Below, one piece after another: positions 40,337 to 49,181 of a DNA stretch of 64,000 nt. The first letter of the stretch is position 1, and each line of letters starts with the position of its first letter. Source of the stretch: Erwinia sp. HDF1-3R (GTDB lineage: Bacteria > Pseudomonadota > Gammaproteobacteria > Enterobacterales > Enterobacteriaceae); assembly GCF_039621855.1 (NCBI RefSeq), contig NZ_CP155071.1, positions 2,604,001 through 2,668,000 on the forward strand, read 5' to 3'. The notes beneath the pieces were generated by a model. It had not been told where the DNA came from and did not search any database. It was given only the letters and a program-made list of their open reading frames with translations. Made by a program: the position numbers and the translations under genes.

Positions 40337-41086
40337 TCAGAACGTGTAGCTAACGCCCGTCCACAGCATGACCTGAGCGTTATTGTCGACCATTGGGCTG
40401 TCTTTCACTTCGCTGCTCAGACGGGTATAGCGGCCTGAAAGCGATGCGTTCCAGCTCTGATTAATCGCATATGCGGCGGTCAGCTCCAGATAGGGGCTCC
40501 AGCTATCGTCTGCGTCATAGCTGCTAAGTCCGCTACGGCGCGACTCGCGTTTGGAGACGCCATAGTAGTAGTCATTTTGATTTTCACTGCTGTACAGCGC
40601 ACCAATACCCGGCGTCAGGCTCAGATCGCCAATCTGGAAGCGATAAAGATAGGCCAGATCCCAGATAATGCCATTACTGTTATCCAGCAGATCGCCCGCG
40701 ACCACGGTGCGTACGATGCCCCAGTCACTGGTGTGACGATACGCAAGCCCGCCCATCGCGGTCATATGGCGGTTATCCAGTTTTTTCAGCTGTTTATTAT
40801 CGGTGTCGCTGGTTTTGAAATTTTCCGGTGATCCCAGCACGGTCAGCGATAGCTGGTCCTGTTTGTCATTCCAAAGATAATACCCGGCCTGAAAGCTGCG
40901 AACGTAGAAGCTGTCACCTTCATAATTGATAATTGGTAAAGGGTAATAGCGGTTCTGCCCCCCTTTATACGGGCTCTGACTGTAGATGACAGAGGCACCG
41001 AGAGTTAAGGGGTTGGCCTGAGCAAGGGATGCTGCCAGAGATGAGGATAAAATGACTGCCACAGCGCTAACTTTGAAATAGTTCAC
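40337..41086 (-). CDS. mipA: MipA/OmpV-family outer membrane protein
   Basis: Outer membrane protein of the MipA/OmpV family; E. coli MipA scaffolds MltA and PBP1B. 249 residues, about the E. coli length. A signal peptide ends AQA-NP near residue 24. The core INYEGDSFYVR, SENQNDYYYGVSKRESRRSG and DDSWSPYLELTAAY is nearly invariant in the family, and the C-terminal aromatic VSYTF is a BAM signal. The GTG start at 41086 is preferred over a TTG extension to 41134 because it gives a normal signal peptide. Confidence 0.92.
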   Translation of the reverse strand: MNYFKVSAVAVILSSSLAASLAQANPLTLGASVIYSQSPYKGGQNRYYPLPIINYEGDSFYVRSFQAGYYLWNDKQDQLSLTVLGSPENFKTSDTDNKQLKKLDNRHMTAMGGLAYRHTSDWGIVRTVVAGDLLDNSNGIIWDLAYLYRFQIGDLSLTPGIGALYSSENQNDYYYGVSKRESRRSGLSSYDADDSWSPYLELTAAYAINQSWNASLSGRYTRLSSEVKDSPMVDNNAQVMLWTGVSYTF

Positions 41087-41423
41087 AATTAATTCGTTCC
41101 ATAAATATAACAATCGAGTACGGTAGTTTAACAATCTCTGCCGCGTAAGTTAAAATCCTAATACAACCTGTAGCACTCAGAATCAATTTTTGCCATGAAT
41201 CAGCATGAATCAATTGCTGCGGCTAATTTACAAATTCCCGACAGACCGCACCAGTTCAGGTTGTCGCTAAGTTGGATTATAACTTTGTTATTGAAATATC
41301 ATTGAAAAGCTTTGCGGCATCAGGACATTTTACGAATGCCAACTACGCTTTAATAGATGACGCTTAGTTTTAATGAGCAGAGTGACCCCAGGATTTGTGT
41401 ATCCCGATAAAAAAATGTCTGGT

Positions 41424-41439
41424 TGGCATAAGGGTTGCT
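41424..41439 (+). promoter_or_regulatory. Sigma-54 promoter of yeaG-yeaH
   Basis: TGGCATAAGGGTTGCT matches TGGCACG-N4-TTGCW at ten of twelve defined positions with exact GG-N10-GC spacing. The start would be near 41450, a leader of about 73 bases. In E. coli, yeaGH is transcribed from a sigma-54 promoter under nitrogen limitation. The rest of the 436-base gap after mipA holds nothing else I can support. Confidence 0.7.
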
Positions 41440-41522
41440 GTACTCATTCATCAGTTCCTTCAGGGGCTAACCACACTTAGGCTCCTGGTTCCTGTGCTAA
41501 AAATGAAAGGACGGGCATCGCT

Positions 41523-43457
41523 ATGAATATATTCGATCACTATCGTCAGCGTTATGAAGCTGCCAAGGACGAAGAGTTCACTCTGCAGGAGTTCCTGACC
41601 GTTTGTCGGCAGGATCGCAGTGCATACGCCAACGCGGCAGAACGACTGTTAATGGCTATTGGTGAGCCGGTAATGGTGGATACTGCCCTGGAGCCACGCC
41701 TTTCCCGACTGTTTTCTAACCGTGTCGTTGCGCGCTACCCCGCTTTTGAAGAATTTTATGGCATGGAAGAAGCGATTGAACAGATCGTCTCTTACCTGAA
41801 ACATGCCGCGCAGGGGCTGGAAGAGAAGAAACAGATCCTCTACCTGCTGGGTCCGGTAGGCGGCGGTAAATCCTCACTGGCCGAGCGACTTAAGTCGCTG
41901 ATGCAGCGCGTGCCTATCTATGTGCTAAGCGCCGATGGCGAACGAAGCCCGGTTAACGATCATCCACTCTGCCTGTTCAATCCGCAGGAGGATGCCCATA
42001 TTCTTGAGAAAGAGTACGGTGTCCCGCGCCGCTATCTCGGCACTATTATGTCTCCGTGGGCGGCAAAACGCCTGCATGAATTCGGCGGCGACATCTCCCG
42101 CTTCAGAGTCGTTAAGGTTTGGCCTTCTATCCTTGAGCAGCTGGCCATTGCCAAAACCGAGCCGGGTGACGAGAACAATCAGGATATCTCCGCGCTGGTC
42201 GGTAAAGTGGATATCCGTAAGCTGGAGAACCACGCGCAGAACGACCCTGATGCGTATGGTTATTCCGGTGCGCTCTGTCGGGCAAACCAGGGGATTATGG
42301 AGTTCGTCGAGATGTTTAAAGCGCCGATCAAGGTGCTGCATCCCCTGCTGACGGCAACCCAGGAGGGCAACTATAACGGCACCGAGGGTATCTCTGCCCT
42401 GCCGTTCAACGGCATTATTCTTGCGCACTCGAATGAGTCAGAGTGGGTGACCTTCCGTAATAACAAGAATAATGAAGCCTTCCTTGACCGCGTTTACATC
42501 GTCAAAGTGCCGTACTGCCTGCGCGTCTCTGAAGAGATCAAAATTTATGACAAGCTGCTGAACCACAGTGAGCTGAGCCATGCTCCCTGCGCACCCGGCA
42601 CGCTGGAGACGCTGGCCAGATTCAGTATCCTCTCGCGCCTGAAAGAGCCGGAGAACTCCAGCACGCACTCTAAAATGCGGGTTTATGATGGGGAAAGCCT
42701 GAAGGATACCGATCCTAAAGCTAAATCCTATCAGGAGTACCGTGACTACGCGGGCGTCGACGAAGGCATGAACGGTCTCTCGACTCGTTTCGCCTTTAAG
42801 ATCCTCTCCCGCGTGTTTAACTTTGACCACGCAGAAGTGGCGGCGAACCCGGTACATCTTTTCTACGTGCTGGAACAGCAAATTGAACGTGAACAGTTCC
42901 CGCAGGATGTTGCCGAGAAATACCTTGAGCACCTGAAAGGCTATCTGATCCCGAAATACGCTGAGTTTATTGGTAAGGAGATCCAGACAGCTTATCTGGA
43001 ATCCTATTCTGAATATGGTCAAAACATTTTTGATCGTTACGTGACCTATGCAGACTTCTGGATTCAGGACCAGGAATACCGCGATCCGGATACCGGCCAG
43101 CTATTTGACCGCGAGTCATTAAACGCTGAGCTGGAGAAAATCGAGAAACCCGCCGGGATCAGTAATCCAAAAGATTTCCGCAACGAGATTGTTAACTTTG
43201 TCCTGCGCGCCCGCGCGCACAATAGTGGCCGGAATCCAAACTGGACCAGCTATGAAAAACTCCGCACGGTTATTGAGAAAAAAATGTTCTCAAATACCGA
43301 GGAGCTGCTGCCGGTCATCTCCTTTAATGCCAAAACGTCCACGGATGAGCAGAAAAAACATGACGACTTTGTCGACCGAATGATGGAAAAAGGCTATACC
43401 CGCAAGCAGGTTCGCCTGCTGTGCGAATGGTATTTGCGGGTCAGAAAATCGTCCTGA
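41523..43457 (+). CDS. yeaG: PrkA-family serine protein kinase YeaG
   Basis: Stress-associated PrkA protein, 644 residues as in E. coli. The N-terminal AAA-type ATPase domain carries Walker A GPVGGGKSS (about 109-117) and the arginine-finger region; a C-terminal kinase-like domain follows. YeaG acts in the response to prolonged nitrogen starvation and metabolic adaptation, together with YeaH and YcgB in E. coli. It heads yeaG-yeaH and has a sigma-54 promoter. AAAGGA precedes the ATG. Confidence 0.96.
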   Translation: MNIFDHYRQRYEAAKDEEFTLQEFLTVCRQDRSAYANAAERLLMAIGEPVMVDTALEPRLSRLFSNRVVARYPAFEEFYGMEEAIEQIVSYLKHAAQGLEEKKQILYLLGPVGGGKSSLAERLKSLMQRVPIYVLSADGERSPVNDHPLCLFNPQEDAHILEKEYGVPRRYLGTIMSPWAAKRLHEFGGDISRFRVVKVWPSILEQLAIAKTEPGDENNQDISALVGKVDIRKLENHAQNDPDAYGYSGALCRANQGIMEFVEMFKAPIKVLHPLLTATQEGNYNGTEGISALPFNGIILAHSNESEWVTFRNNKNNEAFLDRVYIVKVPYCLRVSEEIKIYDKLLNHSELSHAPCAPGTLETLARFSILSRLKEPENSSTHSKMRVYDGESLKDTDPKAKSYQEYRDYAGVDEGMNGLSTRFAFKILSRVFNFDHAEVAANPVHLFYVLEQQIEREQFPQDVAEKYLEHLKGYLIPKYAEFIGKEIQTAYLESYSEYGQNIFDRYVTYADFWIQDQEYRDPDTGQLFDRESLNAELEKIEKPAGISNPKDFRNEIVNFVLRARAHNSGRNPNWTSYEKLRTVIEKKMFSNTEELLPVISFNAKTSTDEQKKHDDFVDRMMEKGYTRKQVRLLCEWYLRVRKSS

Positions 43458-43524
43458 TAGCAGCAGAGTGCATTAATCGGGCCGGAATCATCCGGCCCAG
43501 CTTGCAACATTGTTTGGGGGAGCT

Positions 43525-44802
43525 ATGGCCTATTTTATCGATCGGCGTCTTAACGGCAAAAATAAGAGCGCGGTGAATCGCCAGCGCTTTTTACGCCGCT
43601 ACAAGTCGCAAATCAAACAGTCGATCTCCGAGGCCATCAATAAGCGTTCGGTAACCGACGTTGATAGCGGCGAATCCGTTTCCATTCCCGTGGGTGATAT
43701 CAACGAACCTATTTTCCATCAGGGCCGGGGCGGCCAGCGTCATCGCGTGCACCCTGGTAACGATCACTTTGTGCAGAATGACCGCGTTGAGCGCCCGCAG
43801 GGGGGCGGGAGCGGTGGCAGCGGTCAGGGCCAGGCGGGTCAGGATGGTGAGGGCGAGGACGACTTTGTTTTCAATATTTCAAAGGATGAGTACCTCGACC
43901 TGCTGTTTGAAGATTTGGCCCTGCCGAATCTGAAGAAAAATCAGCATCGCCAGCTTAACGAATACAAGGTCCATCGTGCGGGCTATACGTCCAACGGTGT
44001 GCCCGCCAATATCAGCGTCGTGCGCTCGCTGCAAAACTCGCTGGCGCGCCGTACTGCCATGACCGCCGGTAAGCGTCGCATGCTCGGCGAGCTTGAAGCC
44101 AGTCTGGAGCTGATAGAGAATTCTGAACCTGCTCAGCTGCTGGAAGAGGAGCGCCTGCGCAATGAAATTGCCGAACTGCGCGCGCGTATTAAGCGGGTGC
44201 CTTTTATTGACACCTTTGATCTCCGCTTTAAAAATTTCGAGAAACGTCCGGAACCCTCCAGCCAGGCGGTGATGTTCTGCCTGATGGATGTCTCCGGTTC
44301 AATGGATCAGGCGACGAAGGATATGGCCAAGCGCTTTTATATACTGCTCTATCTGTTCCTGAGCCGTACCTATAAAAACGTGGACGTGGTCTATATACGT
44401 CATCATACCCAGGCTAAAGAGGTCGATGAACAGGAGTTCTTCTACTCACAGGAAACCGGGGGCACCATCGTCTCCAGCGCGCTAAAGCTGATGGATGAGG
44501 TGGTGAAAGAGCGTTACGATCCGGCGCAGTGGAATATTTATGCCGCCCAGGCATCGGATGGTGACAACTGGGCAGACGATTCACCCCTGTGCCATGAAAT
44601 CCTGGCCAAAAACATTCTGCCGGTCGTGCGCTACTACAGTTATATCGAGATAACCCGACGTGCGCATCAGACCCTGTGGCGCGAATACGAGCAGCTCCAG
44701 GCCCGATTTGATAACTTCGCCATTCAGCATATTCGTGAACCTGAGGATATTTACCCGGTATTTCGTGAGCTTTTCCACAAACAGGCGGAAGAAAACTACT
44801 AA
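43525..44802 (+). CDS. yeaH: UPF0229 von Willebrand-type protein YeaH
   Basis: A 425-residue cytoplasmic protein of UPF0229. The N-terminal part is basic ([20 protein letters not shown]), followed by a Gly-rich linker (about 92-110, [13 protein letters not shown]). The C-terminal vWA-like domain holds a MIDAS motif DVSGSM near 258. Start at 43525 follows GGGGGAGCT. In the same operon as yeaG, 67 bases apart. It is the obligate partner of PrkA and SpoVR-type proteins in many genomes; YcgB lies 8.5 kb downstream. Confidence 0.94.
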   Translation: MAYFIDRRLNGKNKSAVNRQRFLRRYKSQIKQSISEAINKRSVTDVDSGESVSIPVGDINEPIFHQGRGGQRHRVHPGNDHFVQNDRVERPQGGGSGGSGQGQAGQDGEGEDDFVFNISKDEYLDLLFEDLALPNLKKNQHRQLNEYKVHRAGYTSNGVPANISVVRSLQNSLARRTAMTAGKRRMLGELEASLELIENSEPAQLLEEERLRNEIAELRARIKRVPFIDTFDLRFKNFEKRPEPSSQAVMFCLMDVSGSMDQATKDMAKRFYILLYLFLSRTYKNVDVVYIRHHTQAKEVDEQEFFYSQETGGTIVSSALKLMDEVVKERYDPAQWNIYAAQASDGDNWADDSPLCHEILAKNILPVVRYYSYIEITRRAHQTLWREYEQLQARFDNFAIQHIREPEDIYPVFRELFHKQAEENY

Positions 44803-44820
44803 ATTCAGGCCTGATCTTTC

Positions 44821-44844
44821 CAGCCAGTACAGGTTTACTGGCTG
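44821..44844 (+). terminator. Hairpin after yeaH
   Basis: CAGCCAGTA and TACTGGCTG form a perfect 9-bp stem with a 6-nt loop, 18 bases after the stop, followed by only TT. Probable weak terminator. The rest of the gap to cvrA shows no gene. Confidence 0.55.
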
Positions 44845-45094
44845 TTCACTCTCCCCACATGACAGTATCGGCAGCAAAAATCGTCCTCCTGGCGCTTTTT
44901 TTTGTCCAATTCCGCAAATACAACACTAATCATAGGCACTCAGCGGCATTTGTAATGGCAAAATGTATGCTATTTTATCCTTCTCTGTAATTTCCGCTTA
45001 TTTCGCCCTGCGGACCCTCAGAAATTTTGACAGCTGGAGTCGTTTTACAACACACTGTTAAAACACATCTTTACCCACACAGGAGAATTGCCTT

Positions 45095-46822
45095 TTGGAA
45101 GCCAGCGCTATTTACAGTCTGTTTATTATTGGTTCCGTGCTGGTCGCCGCAAGCATTTTGCTGAGTTCGTTCTCGTCAAAGCTTGGCATTCCCATTCTGG
45201 TCATTTTCCTGGCGCTCGGCATGCTGGCGGGCGTTGATGGAATCGGCGGCATTGCCTTTGACAATTACCCCGCAGCTTATCTGATCAGTAATCTGGCGCT
45301 GGCGGTCATCCTGCTGGATGGCGGCATGCGCACCCAGGCCAGCTCATTTAAAGTTGCACTTGGCCCCGCGCTCTCGCTGGCAACGGTCGGCGTGCTGATC
45401 ACCGCCGGCCTGACCGGTATGGCTGCCGCCTGGCTGTTTAATCTGAATATGATTGAGGGCTTTCTGGTCGGTGCCATTATCGGTTCGACGGATGCCGCCG
45501 CCGTATTCTCCCTGCTGGGTGGAAAAGGGCTGAACGAGCGCGTCAGCGCCACGCTGGAAATCGAGTCCGGCAGCAATGACCCCATGGCCGTGTTTCTGAC
45601 TATCACGCTTATCGAGATGATACAGCAGGGGCAAACCGGGCTGAGCTGGATGTTTGTGGTCCATCTGATCCAGCAGTTCGGGCTGGGTATCGTACTGGGA
45701 CTGGGCGGCGGCTGGGCGCTGCAACAGCTGATCAACCGCGTGTCGCTGGCCAGCGGCCTCTATCCGCTGTTAGCGGTCAGCGGCGGCATCCTGGTCTTCG
45801 CCCTGACGACGATGCTGGAAGGAAGCGGTATCCTTGCGGTCTATCTGTGCGGCTTTTTACTGGGCAATCGCCCTATCCGCAACCGTCACGGCATTTTGCA
45901 GACGTTTGATGGTATGGCCTGGCTGAGCCAGATTGGTATGTTCCTGGTGCTCGGCCTGCTGGTTAACCCTAAGGATCTGTGGAATATTGCGCTACCGGCT
46001 ATGCTGCTTTCGCTGTGGCTTATCCTGTTTGCCAGACCGCTTTCCATCTTTGTCGGGCTGCTGCCGTTTCGGGGCTTCACGACCCGTGAACGCTTCTTTA
46101 TCAGCTGGGTCGGGCTGCGCGGAGCCGTGCCTATTATTCTCGCTGTCTTCCCGATGATGGCGGGGCTGCCTCACGCCTCCCTGTTCTTTAATATCGCCTT
46201 CTTTGTGGTGCTGGTCTCCCTGATGGTTCAGGGCACGTCGCTGGGCTATGCGGCCCGGAAAGCCCGCGTGGTGGTACCACCTACCGCCTCCCCCATTTCT
46301 CGCGTCGGTCTGGATATTCACCCTGAGAACCCCTGGGAACAATTCGTTTACCAGCTGGGGGCGGATAAATGGTGCGTGGGCGCTGCGCTGCGCGATCTGA
46401 AACTGCCGCGCGAAACGCGCATTGCCGCCCTGTTTCGCGACAATTTACTGCTGCACCCCACCAGCAGTACCCGGCTGAAAGAGGGCGATGTGCTCTGCGT
46501 GATAGGTCGCGAGCGCGATCTGCCTGCCCTGGGTAAACTTTTCAGTCAGTCGCCACCGGTAGCCCTGGACCAGCGCTTCTTCGGCGACTTTATTTTGCAG
46601 GCTGACGCCCGCCTTCAGGACATCGCTGAAATCTACGGGATTGAGCTAACGGATGAAATCAATCTCCAGCAGTCACTGGGGCATCTGATAGCCGGTATGA
46701 TTGGTGGCGCACCGGTGGTCGGCGATCAGGTTGAGTGGAAAAACATGATCTGGACCGTGGCTGAAAAAGAAGCCAATGAGATAAGCCGCGTGGGCGTCAG
46801 GGTGGCGGAAGACAAAGAATAG
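45095..46822 (+). CDS. cvrA: K+/H+ antiporter CvrA (NhaP2)
   Basis: CPA1-family potassium/proton antiporter needed for growth under K+ or osmotic stress. 575 residues, close to E. coli. About twelve transmembrane helices (1-390), with the [14 protein letters not shown] and ESGSNDPMA motifs whose Asp residues carry the ion. A TrkA-C domain (about 400-485; [18 protein letters not shown]) and a CorC/HlyC-type domain follow. The start is TTG at 45095, eight bases after AGGAGA; no in-frame ATG is available. Confidence 0.94.
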   Translation: MEASAIYSLFIIGSVLVAASILLSSFSSKLGIPILVIFLALGMLAGVDGIGGIAFDNYPAAYLISNLALAVILLDGGMRTQASSFKVALGPALSLATVGVLITAGLTGMAAAWLFNLNMIEGFLVGAIIGSTDAAAVFSLLGGKGLNERVSATLEIESGSNDPMAVFLTITLIEMIQQGQTGLSWMFVVHLIQQFGLGIVLGLGGGWALQQLINRVSLASGLYPLLAVSGGILVFALTTMLEGSGILAVYLCGFLLGNRPIRNRHGILQTFDGMAWLSQIGMFLVLGLLVNPKDLWNIALPAMLLSLWLILFARPLSIFVGLLPFRGFTTRERFFISWVGLRGAVPIILAVFPMMAGLPHASLFFNIAFFVVLVSLMVQGTSLGYAARKARVVVPPTASPISRVGLDIHPENPWEQFVYQLGADKWCVGAALRDLKLPRETRIAALFRDNLLLHPTSSTRLKEGDVLCVIGRERDLPALGKLFSQSPPVALDQRFFGDFILQADARLQDIAEIYGIELTDEINLQQSLGHLIAGMIGGAPVVGDQVEWKNMIWTVAEKEANEISRVGVRVAEDKE

Positions 46823-46833
46823 TCCTGATCCGA

Positions 46834-46887
46834 TCCCTTTTGAGACGGATAGCGTCTACGCTTAAAGTTCGTTTCTGTCAAAAGGGA
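46834..46887 (+). promoter_or_regulatory. Hairpin that overlaps the Shine-Dalgarno of the next gene
   Basis: TCCCTTTTGA (46834-46843) is perfectly complementary over 10 bp to TCAAAAGGGA (46878-46887). The right arm includes the first four bases (46884-46887) of the Shine-Dalgarno GGGAGGA (46884-46890) of the 77-residue gene. An inner GACG/CGTC hairpin (46844-46856) could stack on it. Candidate translational switch; no ligand is indicated. Confidence 0.5.
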
Positions 46888-46895
46888 GGATTACC

Positions 46896-47129
46896 ATGGG
46901 TCACGTCGTTAAAATTGGTCGCTATGAGATTGTTGATGCCGATATGGATACGGAAAATATTGATACCGTCAGCATTCCCTGCAACACCAACCCCGGTCTG
47001 AGCTACCAGCTGGATGGTTGGGACACAGAAACCAGTGTACCGGCCTGGATTGATGGCGAGCCGGTTGATCTTGCCATTTGTCACTATGACAAAGAAAACG
47101 ATCGATGGGTTTTAAAAAAGCCTGCCTGA
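46896..47129 (+). CDS. Uncharacterised 77-residue acidic protein
   Basis: I do not recognise this protein. It is a small, soluble, acidic protein with no signal peptide or membrane segment: MGHVVKIGRYEIVDADMD at the start, a central NTNPGLSYQLDGWD, and a C-terminal CHYDKENDRWVLKKP. It has two Cys (about 29 and 62). A strong ribosome binding site (AGGGAGGA) five bases before ATG and a normal terminator support it as a real gene. It follows cvrA by 73 bases, which hold an inverted repeat that could mask the ribosome binding site. Confidence 0.7.
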   Translation: MGHVVKIGRYEIVDADMDTENIDTVSIPCNTNPGLSYQLDGWDTETSVPAWIDGEPVDLAICHYDKENDRWVLKKPA

Positions 47130-47144
47130 TTCTACCCGCCCCTT

Positions 47145-47180
47145 CACCGTAGCGACTCTTCGCTGCGGTGGATTTTTTTT
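47145..47180 (+). terminator. Rho-independent terminator after the 77-residue gene
   Basis: CACCGTAGCGA and TCGCTGCGGTG form an 11-bp stem with one U-G pair around CTCT, followed two bases later by eight T. Strong terminator. Confidence 0.9.
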
Positions 47181-47294
47181 AAAATCGATCGTTAATTGTT
47201 ATTTTATTGTCATAAGAAAAAGCGATAATACTCTGCCCCCGCTTCGTTTAAATAATTTCACCCCTGATTTCCCGCGCCACCAATAGCATTTTTT

Positions 47295-47307
47295 TAGGAA
47301 TTTCCCG
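47295..47307 (+). promoter_or_regulatory. Candidate RcsAB box upstream of wbaP
   Basis: TAGGAATTTCCCG matches the RcsAB consensus TRVGAAWAWTSYG (defined at Erwinia amylovora and E. coli capsule promoters) at 11 of 13 positions, 220 bases before the wbaP start. The remaining 398-base gap is AT-rich; I see no JUMPstart/ops element in it. Confidence 0.55.
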
Positions 47308-47527
47308 TATTAACTAACGCAAATATCTGCTGCATACTCTCACTACTGCTTCAGGTTGAAACAGCGTGAAGATGTCTGCTGCCTTATTACAACTGATTTT
47401 GGCAGCAGCCCTTCGCAAGGATAAAATAGTTAATTTCAAGGTGTTAATACCCGTATCATCGCCCCTGAACGCGTGCTTGTTCCTCGTCAGGTTACTGATT
47501 CCTCATGATGAATAGAGAGCAGCTATT

Positions 47528-48994
47528 ATGGCTAGTACTCTTGTGCTTAATAACGGTCGTCGGGTTTTTAGCGGTACTCAAAAAAATATTATTGCCAAGG
47601 TGGCGCTCAGCCTTTCAGATTTAATTTCCATTAATCTGGCCTTGTTTTTAGCCGCTGCTACCGTGCAGGGCATTTGGGGTAATTTAGATATTTTTATTCC
47701 CCCTCAGCAGCTTGAAATTCGTTTTATTACCCAGCTGGTTATGTCGGTAGTGTGTATCGCGGGGTTCTGGATGCGTCTGCGCCATTATACCTACCGCAAA
47801 CCCTTCTGGTTTGAGCTGAATGAAATCATTAAAATGCTGGTGGTATTCTCTCTGCTCGATCTGGCGCTGATCGCGTTTTCAAGATGGGACTTTTCCCGCA
47901 CCCTGTGGAGCTTCACCTGGATTTACGCACTGATACTGCTCCCCCTGCTGCGCGCGTGCGCCAAGAGAGTGCTCATCCACGCGGGTCAGTGGCAAAAACA
48001 GACCATTATCATCGGCTCCGGGAAAAATGCGCGGGAAGCCTATGCCGCCCTGCAAAGTGAGGAGCTGCTGGGCTATGACGTTATCGCCTTTGTAGCCAGC
48101 CAGGGACACAAAGGTGCTGAGAAGCTCAATGGCGTGCCGGTGATCACCGCTAAAGACATTGTCTGGGATCGGGTTGATTTGGAAAATACCCAGTTTGTGG
48201 TGGCAATGGAGTACGAACAGCAGGTGATGCGCGATGACTGGCTGAAACTACTGTCGAAAAAACGCTGCCGGTCAGTCTCAGTTATCCCTACCCTGCGCGG
48301 TGTGCCGCTCTATGGCACCGACATGTCCTACATCTTCAGCCATGAGGTGATTATTCTCCGGGTCAGTAATAATCTGGCTAAACGCTCGTCACGCTTCCTT
48401 AAGCGTACCTTTGATATCCTGGTCGCCTCGCTGCTACTGCTGTTTCTTGCGCCCGCTTTTGCGCTTATTTGCTGGATGGTTGGCCGTGATGGCGGCGCCC
48501 GCATTTACGGCCATGAACGCGTCGGTCAGCATGGTAAGAAATTCAAATGCCTTAAGTTCCGCTCAATGGTCACCAACTCGAAAGACGTGCTTGATGCCCT
48601 GTTAGCGAGCAGTGAAGAAGCCCGCGCGGAGTGGGACAAAGACTTCAAGCTTAAAAATGATCCACGAATCACCAAAATCGGTGCCTTTCTGCGTAAAACC
48701 AGTCTGGATGAGCTGCCGCAGCTGTGGAATGTCATTCGCGGTGAAATGAGCCTGGTGGGACCACGCCCGGTGATCGAAGCAGAACTGGCGCGTTATGCGG
48801 GGGATGTGGACTATTACCTGATGGCTAAACCGGGGATGACCGGCATCTGGCAGGTAAGCGGCCGTAATGACGTTGATTATGACACCCGGGTTTACTTCGA
48901 TTCCTGGTACGTAAAAAACTGGGCGCTGTGGACGGATGTGGCCATCATGTTCAAAACGGCAGGCGTTGTTTTACGGCGGGATGGTGCCTACTAA
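47528..48994 (+). CDS. wbaP: Undecaprenyl-phosphate galactose phosphotransferase WbaP type
   Basis: Initiating sugar-1-phosphate transferase of exopolysaccharide or O-antigen synthesis, moving Gal-1-P (or Glc-1-P) from UDP-sugar to undecaprenyl phosphate. 488 residues: four N-terminal helices (about 25-145), a Rossmann-like central part (IIIGSGKNAREAY, about 160-172), one membrane hairpin (about 295-320), and the C-terminal catalytic domain (CLKFRSM, LDELPQLWNVIRGEMSLVGPRPV, KPGMTGIWQVSGRN). It stands alone here, without glycosyltransferases or Wzx/Wzy, and has a candidate RcsAB box. The galactose substrate is by family similarity (AmsG/CpsA/WceG type); glucose is possible. Confidence 0.88.
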   Translation: MASTLVLNNGRRVFSGTQKNIIAKVALSLSDLISINLALFLAAATVQGIWGNLDIFIPPQQLEIRFITQLVMSVVCIAGFWMRLRHYTYRKPFWFELNEIIKMLVVFSLLDLALIAFSRWDFSRTLWSFTWIYALILLPLLRACAKRVLIHAGQWQKQTIIIGSGKNAREAYAALQSEELLGYDVIAFVASQGHKGAEKLNGVPVITAKDIVWDRVDLENTQFVVAMEYEQQVMRDDWLKLLSKKRCRSVSVIPTLRGVPLYGTDMSYIFSHEVIILRVSNNLAKRSSRFLKRTFDILVASLLLLFLAPAFALICWMVGRDGGARIYGHERVGQHGKKFKCLKFRSMVTNSKDVLDALLASSEEARAEWDKDFKLKNDPRITKIGAFLRKTSLDELPQLWNVIRGEMSLVGPRPVIEAELARYAGDVDYYLMAKPGMTGIWQVSGRNDVDYDTRVYFDSWYVKNWALWTDVAIMFKTAGVVLRRDGAY

Positions 48995-49041
48995 GCGGCA
49001 CCGGCCACACAGGTTTTAGCCCGGCCTGCGCCAAACTGTTT

Positions 49042-49075
49042 ATGCCGACCTTTGTCATTTAGCTCAGGTCGGCAT
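49042..49075. repeat. Inverted repeat after wbaP
   Basis: ATGCCGACCT (49042-49051) and AGGTCGGCAT (49066-49075) are complementary over 10 bp with a 14-nt loop. No T-run follows, so it may be a factor-dependent 3' end or protein site. Confidence 0.45.
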
Positions 49076-49181
49076 GAGCCAAAGGGTTTAATGGGCCTCT
49101 GCCAGAGGATTAATTTTTATCAGCCTCCCCCTTTCCTTTTCCTGTCGTAATCTCTACCCTGTGCGGCTGGCTTTCAAACGG

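Noticed and set aside
41248-41264. GCACCA near yeaG as an NtrC site
   Set aside because: Only one half-site matches; the second half has no similarity at the required spacing.
47130-47527. JUMPstart/ops element before wbaP
   Set aside because: Searched for GGCGGTAG-like ops sequence and found none.
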